The position numbers and the translations under genes were made by a program. From contig NZ_CP050308.1 of assembly GCF_014189535.1 (NCBI RefSeq), positions 2,841,001 to 2,905,000 on the forward strand: a DNA stretch of 64,000 nt. The letters run 5' to 3'. This stretch comes from Rhizobium lusitanum. GTDB lineage: Bacteria > Pseudomonadota > Alphaproteobacteria > Rhizobiales > Rhizobiaceae. A model generated the notes under the pieces. It searched no databases. It saw nothing but the letters and a program-made list of their open reading frames with translations, and was not told the DNA's origin. This document shows positions 17,779 to 27,750 of the stretch, piece after piece. Position 1 is the first letter of the stretch; the number at the start of each line of letters is the position of its first letter.

Positions 17779-18780
17779 ATGAAGGCATTCCTTGTCGATC
17801 GCTACGCGAAAGGTGCTGCCCTGCGCCTCGGCGAAGTCCCCGAGCCGCAGTTGCTGGACAATGACGTCCTGGTCCAGATCCATGCCACCAGTGTAAACCC
17901 GCTGGATGGTAAGATCAGGGACGGCGAGTTCAAGCTTATCCTGCCATACCGCCTGCCGCTGATCCTCGGCAACGATGTGGCGGGCGTCGTGGTCCGGGTT
18001 GGGCCCAAGGTCCGGCGCTTCAAGCCGGGCGACGAAGTCTATGCGCGTCCGGCCAAGGACCGCATCGGCACCTTCGCGGAGTTCATCGCGATGAACGAGG
18101 CCGATGTGGCGGCAAAGCCGAAGAACCTGACGATGGAAGAGGCAGCATCGATGCCGCTCGTCGCCCTGACCGCCTGGCAGGCGCTTGTCGAGCGAGCAAA
18201 GCTGAAGAAGGGCCAGAAGGTTCTGATCCATGCCGGCTCGGGCGGTGTCGGGGTGATCGCCATCCAGCTCGCCAAGCATATCGGCGCGACTGTGGCGACG
18301 ACGACGAGCACCGCCAATGTCGATCTGGTCAAAAGCCTCGGAGCGGATGTCGTCATCGACTACAAGAAGGACGAATTCGAAAATGTCCTGCAGGGATATG
18401 ACGTCGTGCTGAACAGTCTTGGCAAGGACACGCTGGAGAAATCACTGCGCGTTCTGAAGCCGGGCGGGAAACTTATCTCGATCTCCGGTCCGCCGGATCC
18501 GGAGTTTGCCAAGGAAAACGGTTTCGGCTGGCTGCTTCAGCAGGTCACGCGCGCCTTGAGCTTCGGCATCCGCAGGAAATCGAAACGTCATCGCGTCAAC
18601 TATTCGTTCCTCTTCATGGCGGCCAATGGTGGGCAGCTTGGGCAGATCGCCTCGCTGATCGAGGCAGGAGCCATACGCCCCGTCATCGACCGGGTGTTCC
18701 CGTTCGAGAAGACCAACGAGGCGCTGACTTACGTCGAGACCGGCCGCGCCAAGGGCAAGATCGTGATCGCGGTGAAGTAA
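17779..18780 (+). CDS. zinc-free NADP-dependent alcohol dehydrogenase / quinone reductase
   Basis: A 333-residue MDR-family protein related to bacterial quinone oxidoreductases and enone reductases. The GroES-like domain has GNDVAGVVVRVGPKVRRFKPGDEVYARP; the Rossmann motif is HAGSGGVGVIAIQLAKHIGA near residue 150. Zinc-ligand residues are missing. Its position behind the SDR gene and next to a cysteine-containing HxlR regulator suggests detoxification of electrophilic carbonyls or quinones (inference). Confidence 0.9.
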   Translation: MKAFLVDRYAKGAALRLGEVPEPQLLDNDVLVQIHATSVNPLDGKIRDGEFKLILPYRLPLILGNDVAGVVVRVGPKVRRFKPGDEVYARPAKDRIGTFAEFIAMNEADVAAKPKNLTMEEAASMPLVALTAWQALVERAKLKKGQKVLIHAGSGGVGVIAIQLAKHIGATVATTTSTANVDLVKSLGADVVIDYKKDEFENVLQGYDVVLNSLGKDTLEKSLRVLKPGGKLISISGPPDPEFAKENGFGWLLQQVTRALSFGIRRKSKRHRVNYSFLFMAANGGQLGQIASLIEAGAIRPVIDRVFPFEKTNEALTYVETGRAKGKIVIAVK

Positions 18781-18896
18781 AGTGTGCCGCAGCTGGAAAG
18801 TTCCGGGACTTCGCTTTGGAGACCCGGACTTCTCGCCGCTAGTCCGGCGAGTCGGCGGCGTGGGGTAGGGCGGTTCCTTGCTCTCTTCATTCCTGG

Positions 18897-19478
18897 CTAT
18901 TCAAGAGGGGCCGCCGCCCGGTCAACCGCCAATTTCATCTCGCGATAATGTTCCGTCAATCTCGTGAGATCAAAGGCCCTGTTGAGTCCGCTCGGATTTG
19001 GGAGCACCCAGACCGAAGCGCCGGCAAATTCATTCGGCTGCCTGCCCCATTCGACATGCGTTTGAAGGCTGATCGCCGCATAGGCCGCCTTGCCTAGAAA
19101 CGCCAGATTACCGGGTGCAAGCTGCCTGATCTTGTCTTCTAGCACAGGAGCAGCGGTGATGTAATCGCGCTTCGTAAGCTCGCTGGCGCTTTTCGTGGGG
19201 CGCGAAACCGCCGATGTCAGGCCCACGCCATATTGCAACATCTCGCGCTCTTCCTCCGCCCGCAGCAGGCGAGGGGTAAATCCGGCGAGATGCAAGACTC
19301 GCCAGAAGCGGTTGCTTCGGTTCGAGAAGTTGTGGCCATCCAGATGAGCGGAAAGGGCAGGGTTCAAGCCGCAGAAAACCACGGAAAGGTGAGGGGCAAG
19401 AATCTCCGCTAGCCCGCTCGCCTGCGCTGCGATTTCGGCTTGGTCATCCATATCGGCGGCTACGGCTTTATCCTGCAT
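18897..19478 (-). CDS. mug: mismatch-specific DNA glycosylase (Mug family)
   Basis: A 193-residue uracil-DNA glycosylase superfamily protein of the Mug/TDG type, which removes uracil or thymine paired with guanine and exocyclic adducts such as ethenocytosine. The catalytic-site motif GLNPALSA is at about 37-44 (GINPG in E. coli) and the wedge motif NPSGLNR near 157. An AGGAAG site precedes the ATG at 19478. It is separate from its neighbours. Confidence 0.9.
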   Translation of the reverse strand: MQDKAVAADMDDQAEIAAQASGLAEILAPHLSVVFCGLNPALSAHLDGHNFSNRSNRFWRVLHLAGFTPRLLRAEEEREMLQYGVGLTSAVSRPTKSASELTKRDYITAAPVLEDKIRQLAPGNLAFLGKAAYAAISLQTHVEWGRQPNEFAGASVWVLPNPSGLNRAFDLTRLTEHYREMKLAVDRAAAPLE

Positions 19479-19529
19479 ATCAAACTTCCTGCGGCGGCGG
19501 AGGCCGCCTCCGTTATCTTCGGCGCCAGA

Positions 19530-19901
19530 TTATTGGCGCAAATCAGCCATCTCGTATAGCGGCCGAATTTCGATCTCGCTCGGTCCCGGCATGGGATTGG
19601 GGCAGCGCTTCACCCAGGCGACCGCCTCGTCCATGTCCTTGACGTCCCAGAGCCAGAAGCCGGCGACCAGCTCGCGGGTTTCTGTGAAAGGCCCGTCGAT
19701 GACTGTCCGGCCCGGACCATCGAAGGCAATACGCTTGCCCTGCGAGGAGGGCTTGAGGCCATCGGCGGTAACCAGGATGCCGGCATTGCGAAGCTCGTCG
19801 TTAAATTTGCCCATCGCCGCCATCATTTCCATGGTCTCGGGCGTGGGGACAAAGCCCTTTTCGCTGTCGTCGGTAGCCTTCACCAGAACCATCACACGCA
19901 T
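19530..19901 (-). CDS. YCII-related (DGPF-motif) protein
   Basis: A 123-residue protein with the ferredoxin-like YCII fold and the family's eponymous DGPF motif in VIDGPFTETREL. This family often accompanies extracytoplasmic sigma factors, but no sigma factor gene is adjacent here. Biochemical role unknown. It reads toward mug with about 51 bases between them. Confidence 0.88.
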   Translation of the reverse strand: MRVMVLVKATDDSEKGFVPTPETMEMMAAMGKFNDELRNAGILVTADGLKPSSQGKRIAFDGPGRTVIDGPFTETRELVAGFWLWDVKDMDEAVAWVKRCPNPMPGPSEIEIRPLYEMADLRQ

Positions 19902-20005
19902 TGTCTGTCTCCTTGTTTGAGCCGGCCTTATCGGCTCGATATCGGAACGACGAATGGGGCTTTCGGAAACCGACAGTGTCTCGCGAATTTTTTGCTATCC
20001 GGCCC

Positions 20006-20860
20006 CTATCCGCGCTGTGCGCCGGTATGAGCATAGATGGCCGCAATGATTTCATCCCAATCCCCGGGATGAATTTCATGGCCGCCGCCGTTGAGACGAA
20101 GAAGCTTTGCGCCTGCGACGGTTTCTGCCAGCAATTCACCGTGCTCGATTGGGAAGATCGGGTCCGCCGTACCGTGAACGACGAGAAGGCGCGCGGCCAA
20201 CTCGCTGAGCTTATTCTTCCACACATCGCCACCCTTCAGCATGAAATGATTGGTCGCACTGACGAAGTTTTGAGCGCGTTTGACGTCACGCTCCACAAGA
20301 TCACGGGCGCCTATCTCATCATAGGGATGCGCCGTGCCGGCAATCATCCGCGTATCCTTGACGATGAAGTCGATGACCTGAGTATTGTCGGTCCAATCGA
20401 TGCTCTCGCCTGCCGCCGCATGCTCCATATAGGTATCGCTGGTTTGCGGCAGAGCGGAGGTGTCGATGCCGATCGGAGTGGTGGAGATCAGCGTCAGCGT
20501 TCTCACCCGCGCTGGATGCGCAAGCGCCGCGATCTGTGCGATCATCCCGCCCAGCGACATGCCGACCAGATGGGCGCTGTCGATACCGTAGGCGTCGAGC
20601 ACGCGCATTGCGTCCTCGGCCATGTCGTCCATCGTATAGGGAGAGCTGCCCGGCTCGTAGAAGGTCGAAAGGCCGGTATCGCGATTGTCATAGCGGATGA
20701 CAAAGCGGCCTTGGGCGGCGAGCTTTTGGCAAAATGTCTCCGGCCACCACAACATTGAAGCCATGGCTCCCATGACAAGCAGAGTAGGTTGATGGTTTGG
20801 GTCGCCAAAAACCTGCGTGGCAATCTCGACACCGTCAGCCATGATGATGCGTTCATTCAT
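20006..20860 (-). CDS. alpha/beta-hydrolase
   Basis: A 284-residue cytoplasmic alpha/beta-hydrolase resembling esterases and anthracycline (methyl) esterases. The nucleophile elbow GMSLGG places Ser at about 102; the acid is in GTADPIFP and the histidine in GGGHEIH near the C terminus. I start at ATG 20860, preceded by an AGGGGGAA stretch; the frame extends to 20953 but with unconserved residues through a repeated promoter region. Substrate unknown. It is divergent from the methyltransferase gene. Confidence 0.88.
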   Translation of the reverse strand: MNERIIMADGVEIATQVFGDPNHQPTLLVMGAMASMLWWPETFCQKLAAQGRFVIRYDNRDTGLSTFYEPGSSPYTMDDMAEDAMRVLDAYGIDSAHLVGMSLGGMIAQIAALAHPARVRTLTLISTTPIGIDTSALPQTSDTYMEHAAAGESIDWTDNTQVIDFIVKDTRMIAGTAHPYDEIGARDLVERDVKRAQNFVSATNHFMLKGGDVWKNKLSELAARLLVVHGTADPIFPIEHGELLAETVAGAKLLRLNGGGHEIHPGDWDEIIAAIYAHTGAQRG

Positions 20861-20902
20861 CTGATGGTTCCCCCTCTTGCTAAAGATCTGATTGCATTTC
20901 GC

Positions 20903-20937
20903 AACTAGTTTTGTTATCTCATAACTGATCTTGTTAT
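20903..20937. promoter_or_regulatory. direct repeat with internal dyad upstream of the hydrolase
   Basis: AACTAGTTTTGTTAT (20903-20917) and AACTGATCTTGTTAT (20923-20937) are direct repeats offset by 20 bases. Within them GTTAT-CTC-ATAAC forms a perfect 5-bp dyad (20913-20925). The region is AT-rich and lies between divergent start codons, which suits an operator. Confidence 0.4.
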
Positions 20938-21030
20938 GCAACCGGTTTCCCAAATGGATCGATATGCCTGATAATCATTGAGGTTGTCCCATCAACCAAG
21001 TGACAGAGACAGAACCGAGCGAGGGTGGAG

Positions 21031-21801
21031 ATGCTGAATCGTGCTGACTTCTATGACGCGGAATTAAAGCTGCACAATCGGCATTTGCGCGCCGCCGCCA
21101 GCGTTGGCGTGCGTGACCGCGTGCTCGATATCGGTTGCGGGGCGGGACAATCGACGCGCGAGGCCGCTCGTCTCGCGGTGGAAGGCGGCGCGATCGGCGT
21201 GGATACGTCCTCGGAGATGCTCGATGTCGCGCGACGACGCTCCAGCGAAGCAGGGTTGAGAAATATTACGTTCGAGTTGGGTGATGCCCAGCACCACGCA
21301 TTTCCCGTGGCCCGCTTCGATCTCTGCATCAGCCGGTTTGGCGTGATGTTCTTTGCCGATCCGGCGGCAGCATTTGCCAATATCGCCCGCGCGCTGCGTC
21401 CGGGCGCGCGACTTGCATGGATGGTGTGGCAGAGCCAGGAGCGCAACGAGTGGTCCGGCGCCATTCGGCGAGCTCTGACCCCGGAAACCGCCGTTTCCGC
21501 GAATGCCCTCACGCCATTTTCACTTGGCGATCCCACCATAGCCACAGAGCTTCTAAGCATGGCCGGCTTTGTTTCGATCGATTTTATCGACGTGCGGGAG
21601 CCGGTCTTCTATGGGCCAGACGTCGATGCGGCGTTTGACGCGCTCATCAACCTCTATCTTGTGAAGGACGCGCTCGCGCAAACCGACGAAGCGCCCGACA
21701 AGGCGTTGCAGCGGCTGCGCGATCTGCTGGAGGCGCATATGACCCCGGAGGGCGTACTCTTCGACTCGCGCGCTTGGATCATTACCGCTCAAAGGGGATA
21801 G
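21031..21801 (+). CDS. class I SAM-dependent methyltransferase
   Basis: A 256-residue methyltransferase. Motif I is VLDIGCGAGQSTREAARLA, the acidic residue after strand 2 is in IGVDTSSEML, and motif III/IV is FDLCISRFGVMFFADP. These features match the UbiE-like group with small-molecule substrates; the acceptor is unknown. I use the ATG at 21031 with GAGG six bases before it; a GTG two codons upstream lacks a good ribosome-binding site. Confidence 0.88.
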   Translation: MLNRADFYDAELKLHNRHLRAAASVGVRDRVLDIGCGAGQSTREAARLAVEGGAIGVDTSSEMLDVARRRSSEAGLRNITFELGDAQHHAFPVARFDLCISRFGVMFFADPAAAFANIARALRPGARLAWMVWQSQERNEWSGAIRRALTPETAVSANALTPFSLGDPTIATELLSMAGFVSIDFIDVREPVFYGPDVDAAFDALINLYLVKDALAQTDEAPDKALQRLRDLLEAHMTPEGVLFDSRAWIITAQRG

Positions 21802-21995
21802 AGTGGTTGACCTCGGATGCCCCGGCTGAGCCTACCTTTCGTTCCAACTCGATTATTTGGATGTACTCTAACGCTTTGTTATTATCCTGCTTTGGAACCA
21901 ATGACGCGCGAAACTGTTCATATATAACTTTGATACGACGCAGACGTCGTGCCCGGCCGGCTGGGTTAAGCGGCACTCTAGAGGATTAGCTCATC

Positions 21996-22436
21996 ATGAA
22001 TATTTCGTCCGGATTTCGTTCAGTCGCAGTAGCCGCCATCGCCGCCGCGGGCATTGGCTTTGCCAGCGCCGCGCATGCCGACAGCGGTACGATCCGTTTC
22101 GCCGTCTACAAGGCGGCCTTCTTCGTCGGCGGCTCCGGAGGCGAGGGCACGTTGACCTTCCACGGTCGCAAATATCCGGTCTCGATCGGCGGCATCTCGG
22201 GCGGCCTCGCCTTCGGGGCCTCCAAGACCTATTTCCAGGGCACCGTGCGCCACATTCGCCGTCCCCAGGATGTGACGGGCATTTACGGCGCAGCGGGCGG
22301 CGGCGGCGCGGTCGGCAAAGGGGCCCAGATGATCGTCATGACCAATGACAAAGGCGCCCAACTCGAACTCACAGGCAGGCAGGTAGGCCTGCAGATCAAC
22401 GCCGATATCAGCGGCATGAGCATCAAGGTGAAGTAA
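21996..22436 (+). CDS. secreted glycine-rich protein, unknown function
   Basis: A 146-residue protein with a clear Sec signal peptide (residues 1 to about 28, cleavage after AHA). The mature part is rich in glycine and beta-branched residues, with repeated GG motifs and the region YGAAGGGGAVGKGAQ. Its look (IRFAVYKAAFFVGGSGGEG, then RQVGLQINADISGM) is reminiscent of periplasmic DUF1134/Ysc84-like lipid-binding folds, but I cannot confirm that. It probably acts in the periplasm. No linked genes suggest a role. Confidence 0.75.
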   Translation: MNISSGFRSVAVAAIAAAGIGFASAAHADSGTIRFAVYKAAFFVGGSGGEGTLTFHGRKYPVSIGGISGGLAFGASKTYFQGTVRHIRRPQDVTGIYGAAGGGGAVGKGAQMIVMTNDKGAQLELTGRQVGLQINADISGMSIKVK

Positions 22437-22459
22437 CGGCGCCACGCCCTTCGTCATTC

Positions 22460-22506
22460 CCCGGACGGGCCCGATTTGCTGAATTTAGCGATCGGGCACA
22501 TCCGGG
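22460..22506 (+). terminator. nested hairpin after the secreted-protein gene
   Basis: CCCGGA (22460-22465) pairs with TCCGGG (22501-22506) and GCCCGAT (22469-22475) with ATCGGGC (22491-22497) on a single axis, with 3-base internal loops. It begins 24 bases after the stop codon. No T-run follows, so termination by this hairpin alone is uncertain. Confidence 0.4.
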
Positions 22507-22630
22507 AGAGTTGCGCGGAGAGTGCCGTCGCGCCGGTTGCGATACGGCGCAACATTCGCGGATTGAACGCCGCCGCTTCAAGCGATCGTAGCTCGGATTG
22601 CGGCAAACGTCGCTGGCGACCTGCCGGGCG

Positions 22631-23527
22631 TTAGTCGCGCGATATGGACAGCCCCGCGAGAAGCGGAGCATACGCAGCGAGCCGGCGGGATACGAACTCC
22701 GTGAAGAGCCGCACACGCTTCGTCTTGCGTGTCTCCCCCTGTGTGAGAAGCCAGAGCGTTCCATGCATGGGAAGGTCGGTGCCCGGCACCCTCACCAATA
22801 GAGCGTCGGCATCCCCGACAAAGCACGGCAATTTCGTCATCCCGATCCCTTTCTGCGCCGCTACGATCTGCGTCTCGGCGTCCGGGGTCCTGAAGGGAAC
22901 CCCAGTGGTGTCAACCTCTCCCTCGCGCGCCCAGACCGGGAGTCCATGATTGCCTGTGACGATCCACCGGATGGGATCAGGCGCGCCCGCACGCCACGCG
23001 GCTAGTCGATCGCGAGACATGTAGACGCCACTGAACAGCTCCGGTCCCTTCAGGCCGTGGAGATTAAGCGGCAGGGCCTTGCGGTCGGCGACAATGCGGA
23101 TCGCCAGGTCGGCCTCTCGGTTGGTCAGATTCGCCACCTCGCCGGTCGACAAGATCTCCATCTCGATGTCCGGATGGAGACGCGCGAAATCGGCGAGATC
23201 CGGCATGAGCAGGTGTGTCGCGAGGAACGGTGGCAGCGTCACCCGCAGAAGCCCGCGCGCGCTCTGGTCGCGACCGAAGACGCGCGTCTCCAGCTGGTGC
23301 GACGACGCTTCCATCTGGTTCGCGAGATCGAGGACCTCCTCGCCCGCAGCCGTCAGGCGGTAGCCCGAAGGCAGCTTTTCGAACATCTGCGCCCCGAGGC
23401 GTTCCTCGAGCTGTGCGACGCGTCGCAGTACGGTCGAGTGGTTCACTCCGAGACGCTGCGCGGCAGCTCGTACTGAGCCTCCGCGCGCGACGGCGAGAAA
23501 ATAGCGAATGTCATCCCAGTCGATCAT
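22631..23527 (-). CDS. LysR-family transcriptional regulator
   Basis: A 298-residue LysR regulator: helix-turn-helix at the N terminus (AAAQRLGVNHSTVLRRVAQLEE) and a C-terminal effector domain beginning near GLLRVTLPPFLATHLL. The ATG at 23527 (MIDWDDIRYF) is chosen because LysR proteins start this way; an upstream start at 23605 adds 26 unconserved residues. It is divergent from an SDR gene with about 275 bases between the starts. Confidence 0.9.
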   Translation of the reverse strand: MIDWDDIRYFLAVARGGSVRAAAQRLGVNHSTVLRRVAQLEERLGAQMFEKLPSGYRLTAAGEEVLDLANQMEASSHQLETRVFGRDQSARGLLRVTLPPFLATHLLMPDLADFARLHPDIEMEILSTGEVANLTNREADLAIRIVADRKALPLNLHGLKGPELFSGVYMSRDRLAAWRAGAPDPIRWIVTGNHGLPVWAREGEVDTTGVPFRTPDAETQIVAAQKGIGMTKLPCFVGDADALLVRVPGTDLPMHGTLWLLTQGETRKTKRVRLFTEFVSRRLAAYAPLLAGLSISRD

Positions 23528-23740
23528 GGTGCAATCCGGCACCACGCGGTGCGCCTTCCAAAGCCCGTATCTGACGCATCGTACAGCAGTACGGGCGGTC
23601 ATCATAGCTTATGCCGACGAGCATGGCCCAATTCCGAGCGGCGAACACCGATCGTCGCGGCTGGCGCCAGTCGTCCAACCGGATCGATTTTGCACCACCG
23701 ATGTGCGTGCTTCCGCACTCAATGCCGGACCCCGGCGAAC

Positions 23741-23784
23741 CTATCTTGAGGTTCTCGGGGGCGTCCCCGAACGACCAAAGATAG
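23741..23784 (+). promoter_or_regulatory. two-part stem-loop just upstream of the SDR gene
   Basis: CTATCTT (23741-23747) pairs with AAGATAG (23778-23784); inside, TCGGGG (23755-23760) pairs with CCCCGA (23765-23770) around GCGT. It ends 18 bases before the ATG at 23803 and would fold in the 5' leader. Regulatory use is inferred only from position. Confidence 0.3.
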
Positions 23785-23802
23785 AGTCTGATAGGAGAAG
23801 TC

Positions 23803-24537
23803 ATGGGAAAGCTTGAAGGTAAGGTTGCAGTTATCACGGGTGGATCGAGCGGCATGGCGCTGGCCAGCGCCAAGCGGTTCGTTGAAGAAGGCGCCTATGT
23901 CTTCATCACGGGCCGGAGGCAGGAGGCGCTGGACGAGGCCGTCAAGCTGATCGGCCGGAACGTGACCGGCGTGCGCGGCGACGCGGCTAATCTCGACGAC
24001 CTCGACCGCCTGTTCGATACGGTCAAGCGGGAAAAGGGCAAGATCGACATCCTGTACGCGAGCGCCGGCACGGGCGAAGCCGTACCGCTGGGCGAGATTA
24101 CCGAGCAGCATTTCGATGCGGCCTTCGGCCTGAATGCGCGCGGCACGCTGTTTACGGTTCAAAAGGCGTTGCCGCTGTTCAACGATGGCGGATCGATTTT
24201 CATGACCGGGTCGGTTGCTTCGATCAAAGGTTTTCCGGGTTACAGCGTGTATGCGGCGAGCAAGGCGACGTTGCACGCTTTCGCACGCGGGTGGCTCAAC
24301 GAACTGAGGGGCAGAAATATCCGGGTGAACGTACTGCACCCGGGGCCGATCGCCACGCCGATGCAGGACCAAGTCCTCACTGAGGAGGCGAAGCAGATGT
24401 TCGAATCTCTGATCCCACGGGGAAAGATGGGTCGCCCTGAGGAAATTGCGGCGGTCGCGCTGTTTCTTGCTTCAGACGATTCGAGCTTCGTGAATGGAGT
24501 GGAGTTGTCTGTCGACGGCGGCTTCTCGGCCATCTGA
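23803..24537 (+). CDS. SDR-family oxidoreductase
   Basis: A 244-residue classical SDR. The cofactor motif is modified to GGSSGMA at about 12-18 (normally GxxxGIG), the NNAG position reads YASAGTGE, and the catalytic Tyr/Lys are in YAASKATLHAF. A strong AGGAGAAG site precedes the ATG. It is the first gene of a rightward pair with the F420-reductase-like gene and is divergent from a LysR gene. Substrate unknown. Confidence 0.92.
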   Translation: MGKLEGKVAVITGGSSGMALASAKRFVEEGAYVFITGRRQEALDEAVKLIGRNVTGVRGDAANLDDLDRLFDTVKREKGKIDILYASAGTGEAVPLGEITEQHFDAAFGLNARGTLFTVQKALPLFNDGGSIFMTGSVASIKGFPGYSVYAASKATLHAFARGWLNELRGRNIRVNVLHPGPIATPMQDQVLTEEAKQMFESLIPRGKMGRPEEIAAVALFLASDDSSFVNGVELSVDGGFSAI

Positions 24538-24594
24538 ATTCGCGTCGGATCACCGGAAGTGGCTGATCCGCAGGAACTAGCGTGTCCATGGTGG

Positions 24595-24640
24595 AACGAC
24601 TTCCGGGCTGAACGGTCGGCTCAGCCGCGCGGAAGTCGTT
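24595..24640. terminator. long stem-loop between SDR and NAD(P)-binding genes
   Basis: AACGACTTCCG (24595-24605) pairs perfectly with CGGAAGTCGTT (24630-24640), and GGCTGA (24606-24611) pairs with TCAGCC (24621-24626) with a 3-base bulge. The stem is strong but lacks a T-run. It could attenuate read-through into the next gene or be a palindromic repeat. Confidence 0.4.
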
Positions 24641-24742
24641 CACGACAGGACGTCTACGTGAAGGTCGCCATGCGGCGAAACGGATAACCCTGCACCGTTG
24701 AAGGACAGGGAATCAATCTCAACACAACATCGGAGAAGCACT

Positions 24743-25342
24743 ATGAGCTACGCAATTGTAGGATTCGGTGCGATAGGCCAAGCCCTCGCCCATGCCTTCG
24801 CCCGTAAGAACATCGAGGTGGCCGTCGCGAGCCGCCGGCCGCCCGAGGCGTTGGCGCCGCAGGCTCGGGCGATTGGACCCACGGTCGTCGCCAAGTCGCT
24901 GCGGGATGCACTCGAGGCCGACACAATCATCTTGGCGGTCCCGTTCGGGGAGCATCGCGAGGTTGCGAAGGCCCTGCCGAGCTGGAAAGGCAAGATGGTC
25001 ATCGACGCGATGAACGCGTTTCCAGTCCCTGAAGAGCTGGACGGTCTCCCGTCCTCCGCCTTCGTTGCGAAGGCGTTCACGGGCGCCAAGCTCGTGAAAG
25101 GTTTCAATCACCTGATCGCAGCTACCCTGGCTACCGATCCGGTCGTCGAGGGCGGCCACCGGGTTGTCTTTCTATCGAGCGACGACGAGGACGCGATCGC
25201 TCCCGTGGCGGCCCTGGCCAAACAACTCGGCTTTGCACCCGTCAAGCTGGGAAAGCTCAGCGAGGGTGGTGCGCTGGTGCACGCACGCGGCCGCACTTGG
25301 GGCCAGCTCATCTTCCAGGATTTGTTCAAGAAGGAGCAGTAG
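24743..25342 (+). CDS. NADPH-dependent F420-reductase-like protein
   Basis: A 199-residue protein with a single Rossmann domain (VGFGAIGQALAHAFARKNIEV) like the NADP-binding fold of F420:NADP oxidoreductases and ketopantoate-reductase relatives. Later motifs are DTIILAVPFGEH and AKAFTGAKLVKGFNHL. Rhizobia generally lack F420, so the cofactor partner or substrate is probably different. The ATG at 24743 follows GGAGAAG. The same reading frame stays open for about 50 codons beyond the TAG (see findings). Confidence 0.85.
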   Translation: MSYAIVGFGAIGQALAHAFARKNIEVAVASRRPPEALAPQARAIGPTVVAKSLRDALEADTIILAVPFGEHREVAKALPSWKGKMVIDAMNAFPVPEELDGLPSSAFVAKAFTGAKLVKGFNHLIAATLATDPVVEGGHRVVFLSSDDEDAIAPVAALAKQLGFAPVKLGKLSEGGALVHARGRTWGQLIFQDLFKKEQ

Positions 25343-25442
25343 TCGATCTACGACCGTGTGATCGACGCCGAGAACTGGTTGCGCGCTAACGTGTTGGAGC
25401 AGCGCGCGACCGAATATTTGTCGGCTCCCCCGGTACTCCCGT

Positions 25443-27005
<1,563 letters not shown>

Positions 27006-27108
27006 GTCGAGCCTTTAATGAAAAGCGCTTTCGCTGGCAATCGGGCAAATCACGGCGGAGCCGAATTTATTGTCCCGATTGTCCTCAATTCTAGCGGTTT
27101 CCGGTCCT

Positions 27109-27750
27109 TTAGAACCAGAATACGCCGTCTTCAAGGGCAGTGAACAGCGCGTCGACGGCATTGGAAAGCTTGCGGTCGATGATATGCAGATATTCCGTCC
27201 AGTCGGAAATGTGCTGCAGGTCGACTTTCCCATCAGAAATACCGCGTAGCCCGATCAGCGGCCGATTATAGGCCTGGCAGGCGCGCAGCACCGCATAGGT
27301 TTCCATCTCCACCATATCGGCAGCGATCCGGCCATAGGCCTCCGCGCCGGAAATGATGTTGCCGCCGGTCGAAAGGCTGGCCTCCGGAACGCCGGGAATG
27401 CGCAGCGGCAGCTCGATGGTGGCGGGCAGGTCGAGAAAGGGCGTGCGGCCCTTCTCGAAACCGAGCGGCGAAGCATCCATGTCGCGATAGGACACGGAGG
27501 TGGCTTGATAGACTTCCGTCTGGTCCAGTCTGGCGGAACCGGCCGAGCCGAGTGACACCACGAGGTCGGGGAGATCGTCCTGTGCCTGGAGTTGGGCCAG
27601 CGCGCGTGTCAGGACGACGGCCGCCTCGACCGGGCCGACGCCGGTTATCAACGGTTCGAAGCGGGATTGCAGGAAAGGTCCATATTCGGCTTCGGCCGCC
27701 ATCACGAACAGGATCGATTTTCCCGACACGCGCTTCAGTTCGAATGTCAT
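27109..27750 (-). CDS. mtnN: 5'-methylthioadenosine/S-adenosylhomocysteine nucleosidase-like
   Basis: A 213-residue purine nucleoside phosphorylase/MTAN-fold protein. MTAN cleaves MTA and SAH to adenine and a thioribose, recycling by-products of SAM use. The ribose-binding motif is VEMETYAVLRAC and the catalytic aspartate is in GISDGK. It is a little shorter than E. coli MtnN (232) and lacks strong identity in the N-terminal part, so exact substrate preference is not certain. Its start overlaps the stop of the PaaI-type thioesterase gene by four bases. Confidence 0.82.
   Translation of the reverse strand: MTFELKRVSGKSILFVMAAEAEYGPFLQSRFEPLITGVGPVEAAVVLTRALAQLQAQDDLPDLVVSLGSAGSARLDQTEVYQATSVSYRDMDASPLGFEKGRTPFLDLPATIELPLRIPGVPEASLSTGGNIISGAEAYGRIAADMVEMETYAVLRACQAYNRPLIGLRGISDGKVDLQHISDWTEYLHIIDRKLSNAVDALFTALEDGVFWF

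Noticed and set aside
21782..21976. A 64-codon minus-strand frame in the gap between the methyltransferase and the secreted-protein genes
   Set aside because: No recognisable motif, no good ribosome-binding site, and it overlaps the 3' end of the methyltransferase gene; treated as chance.
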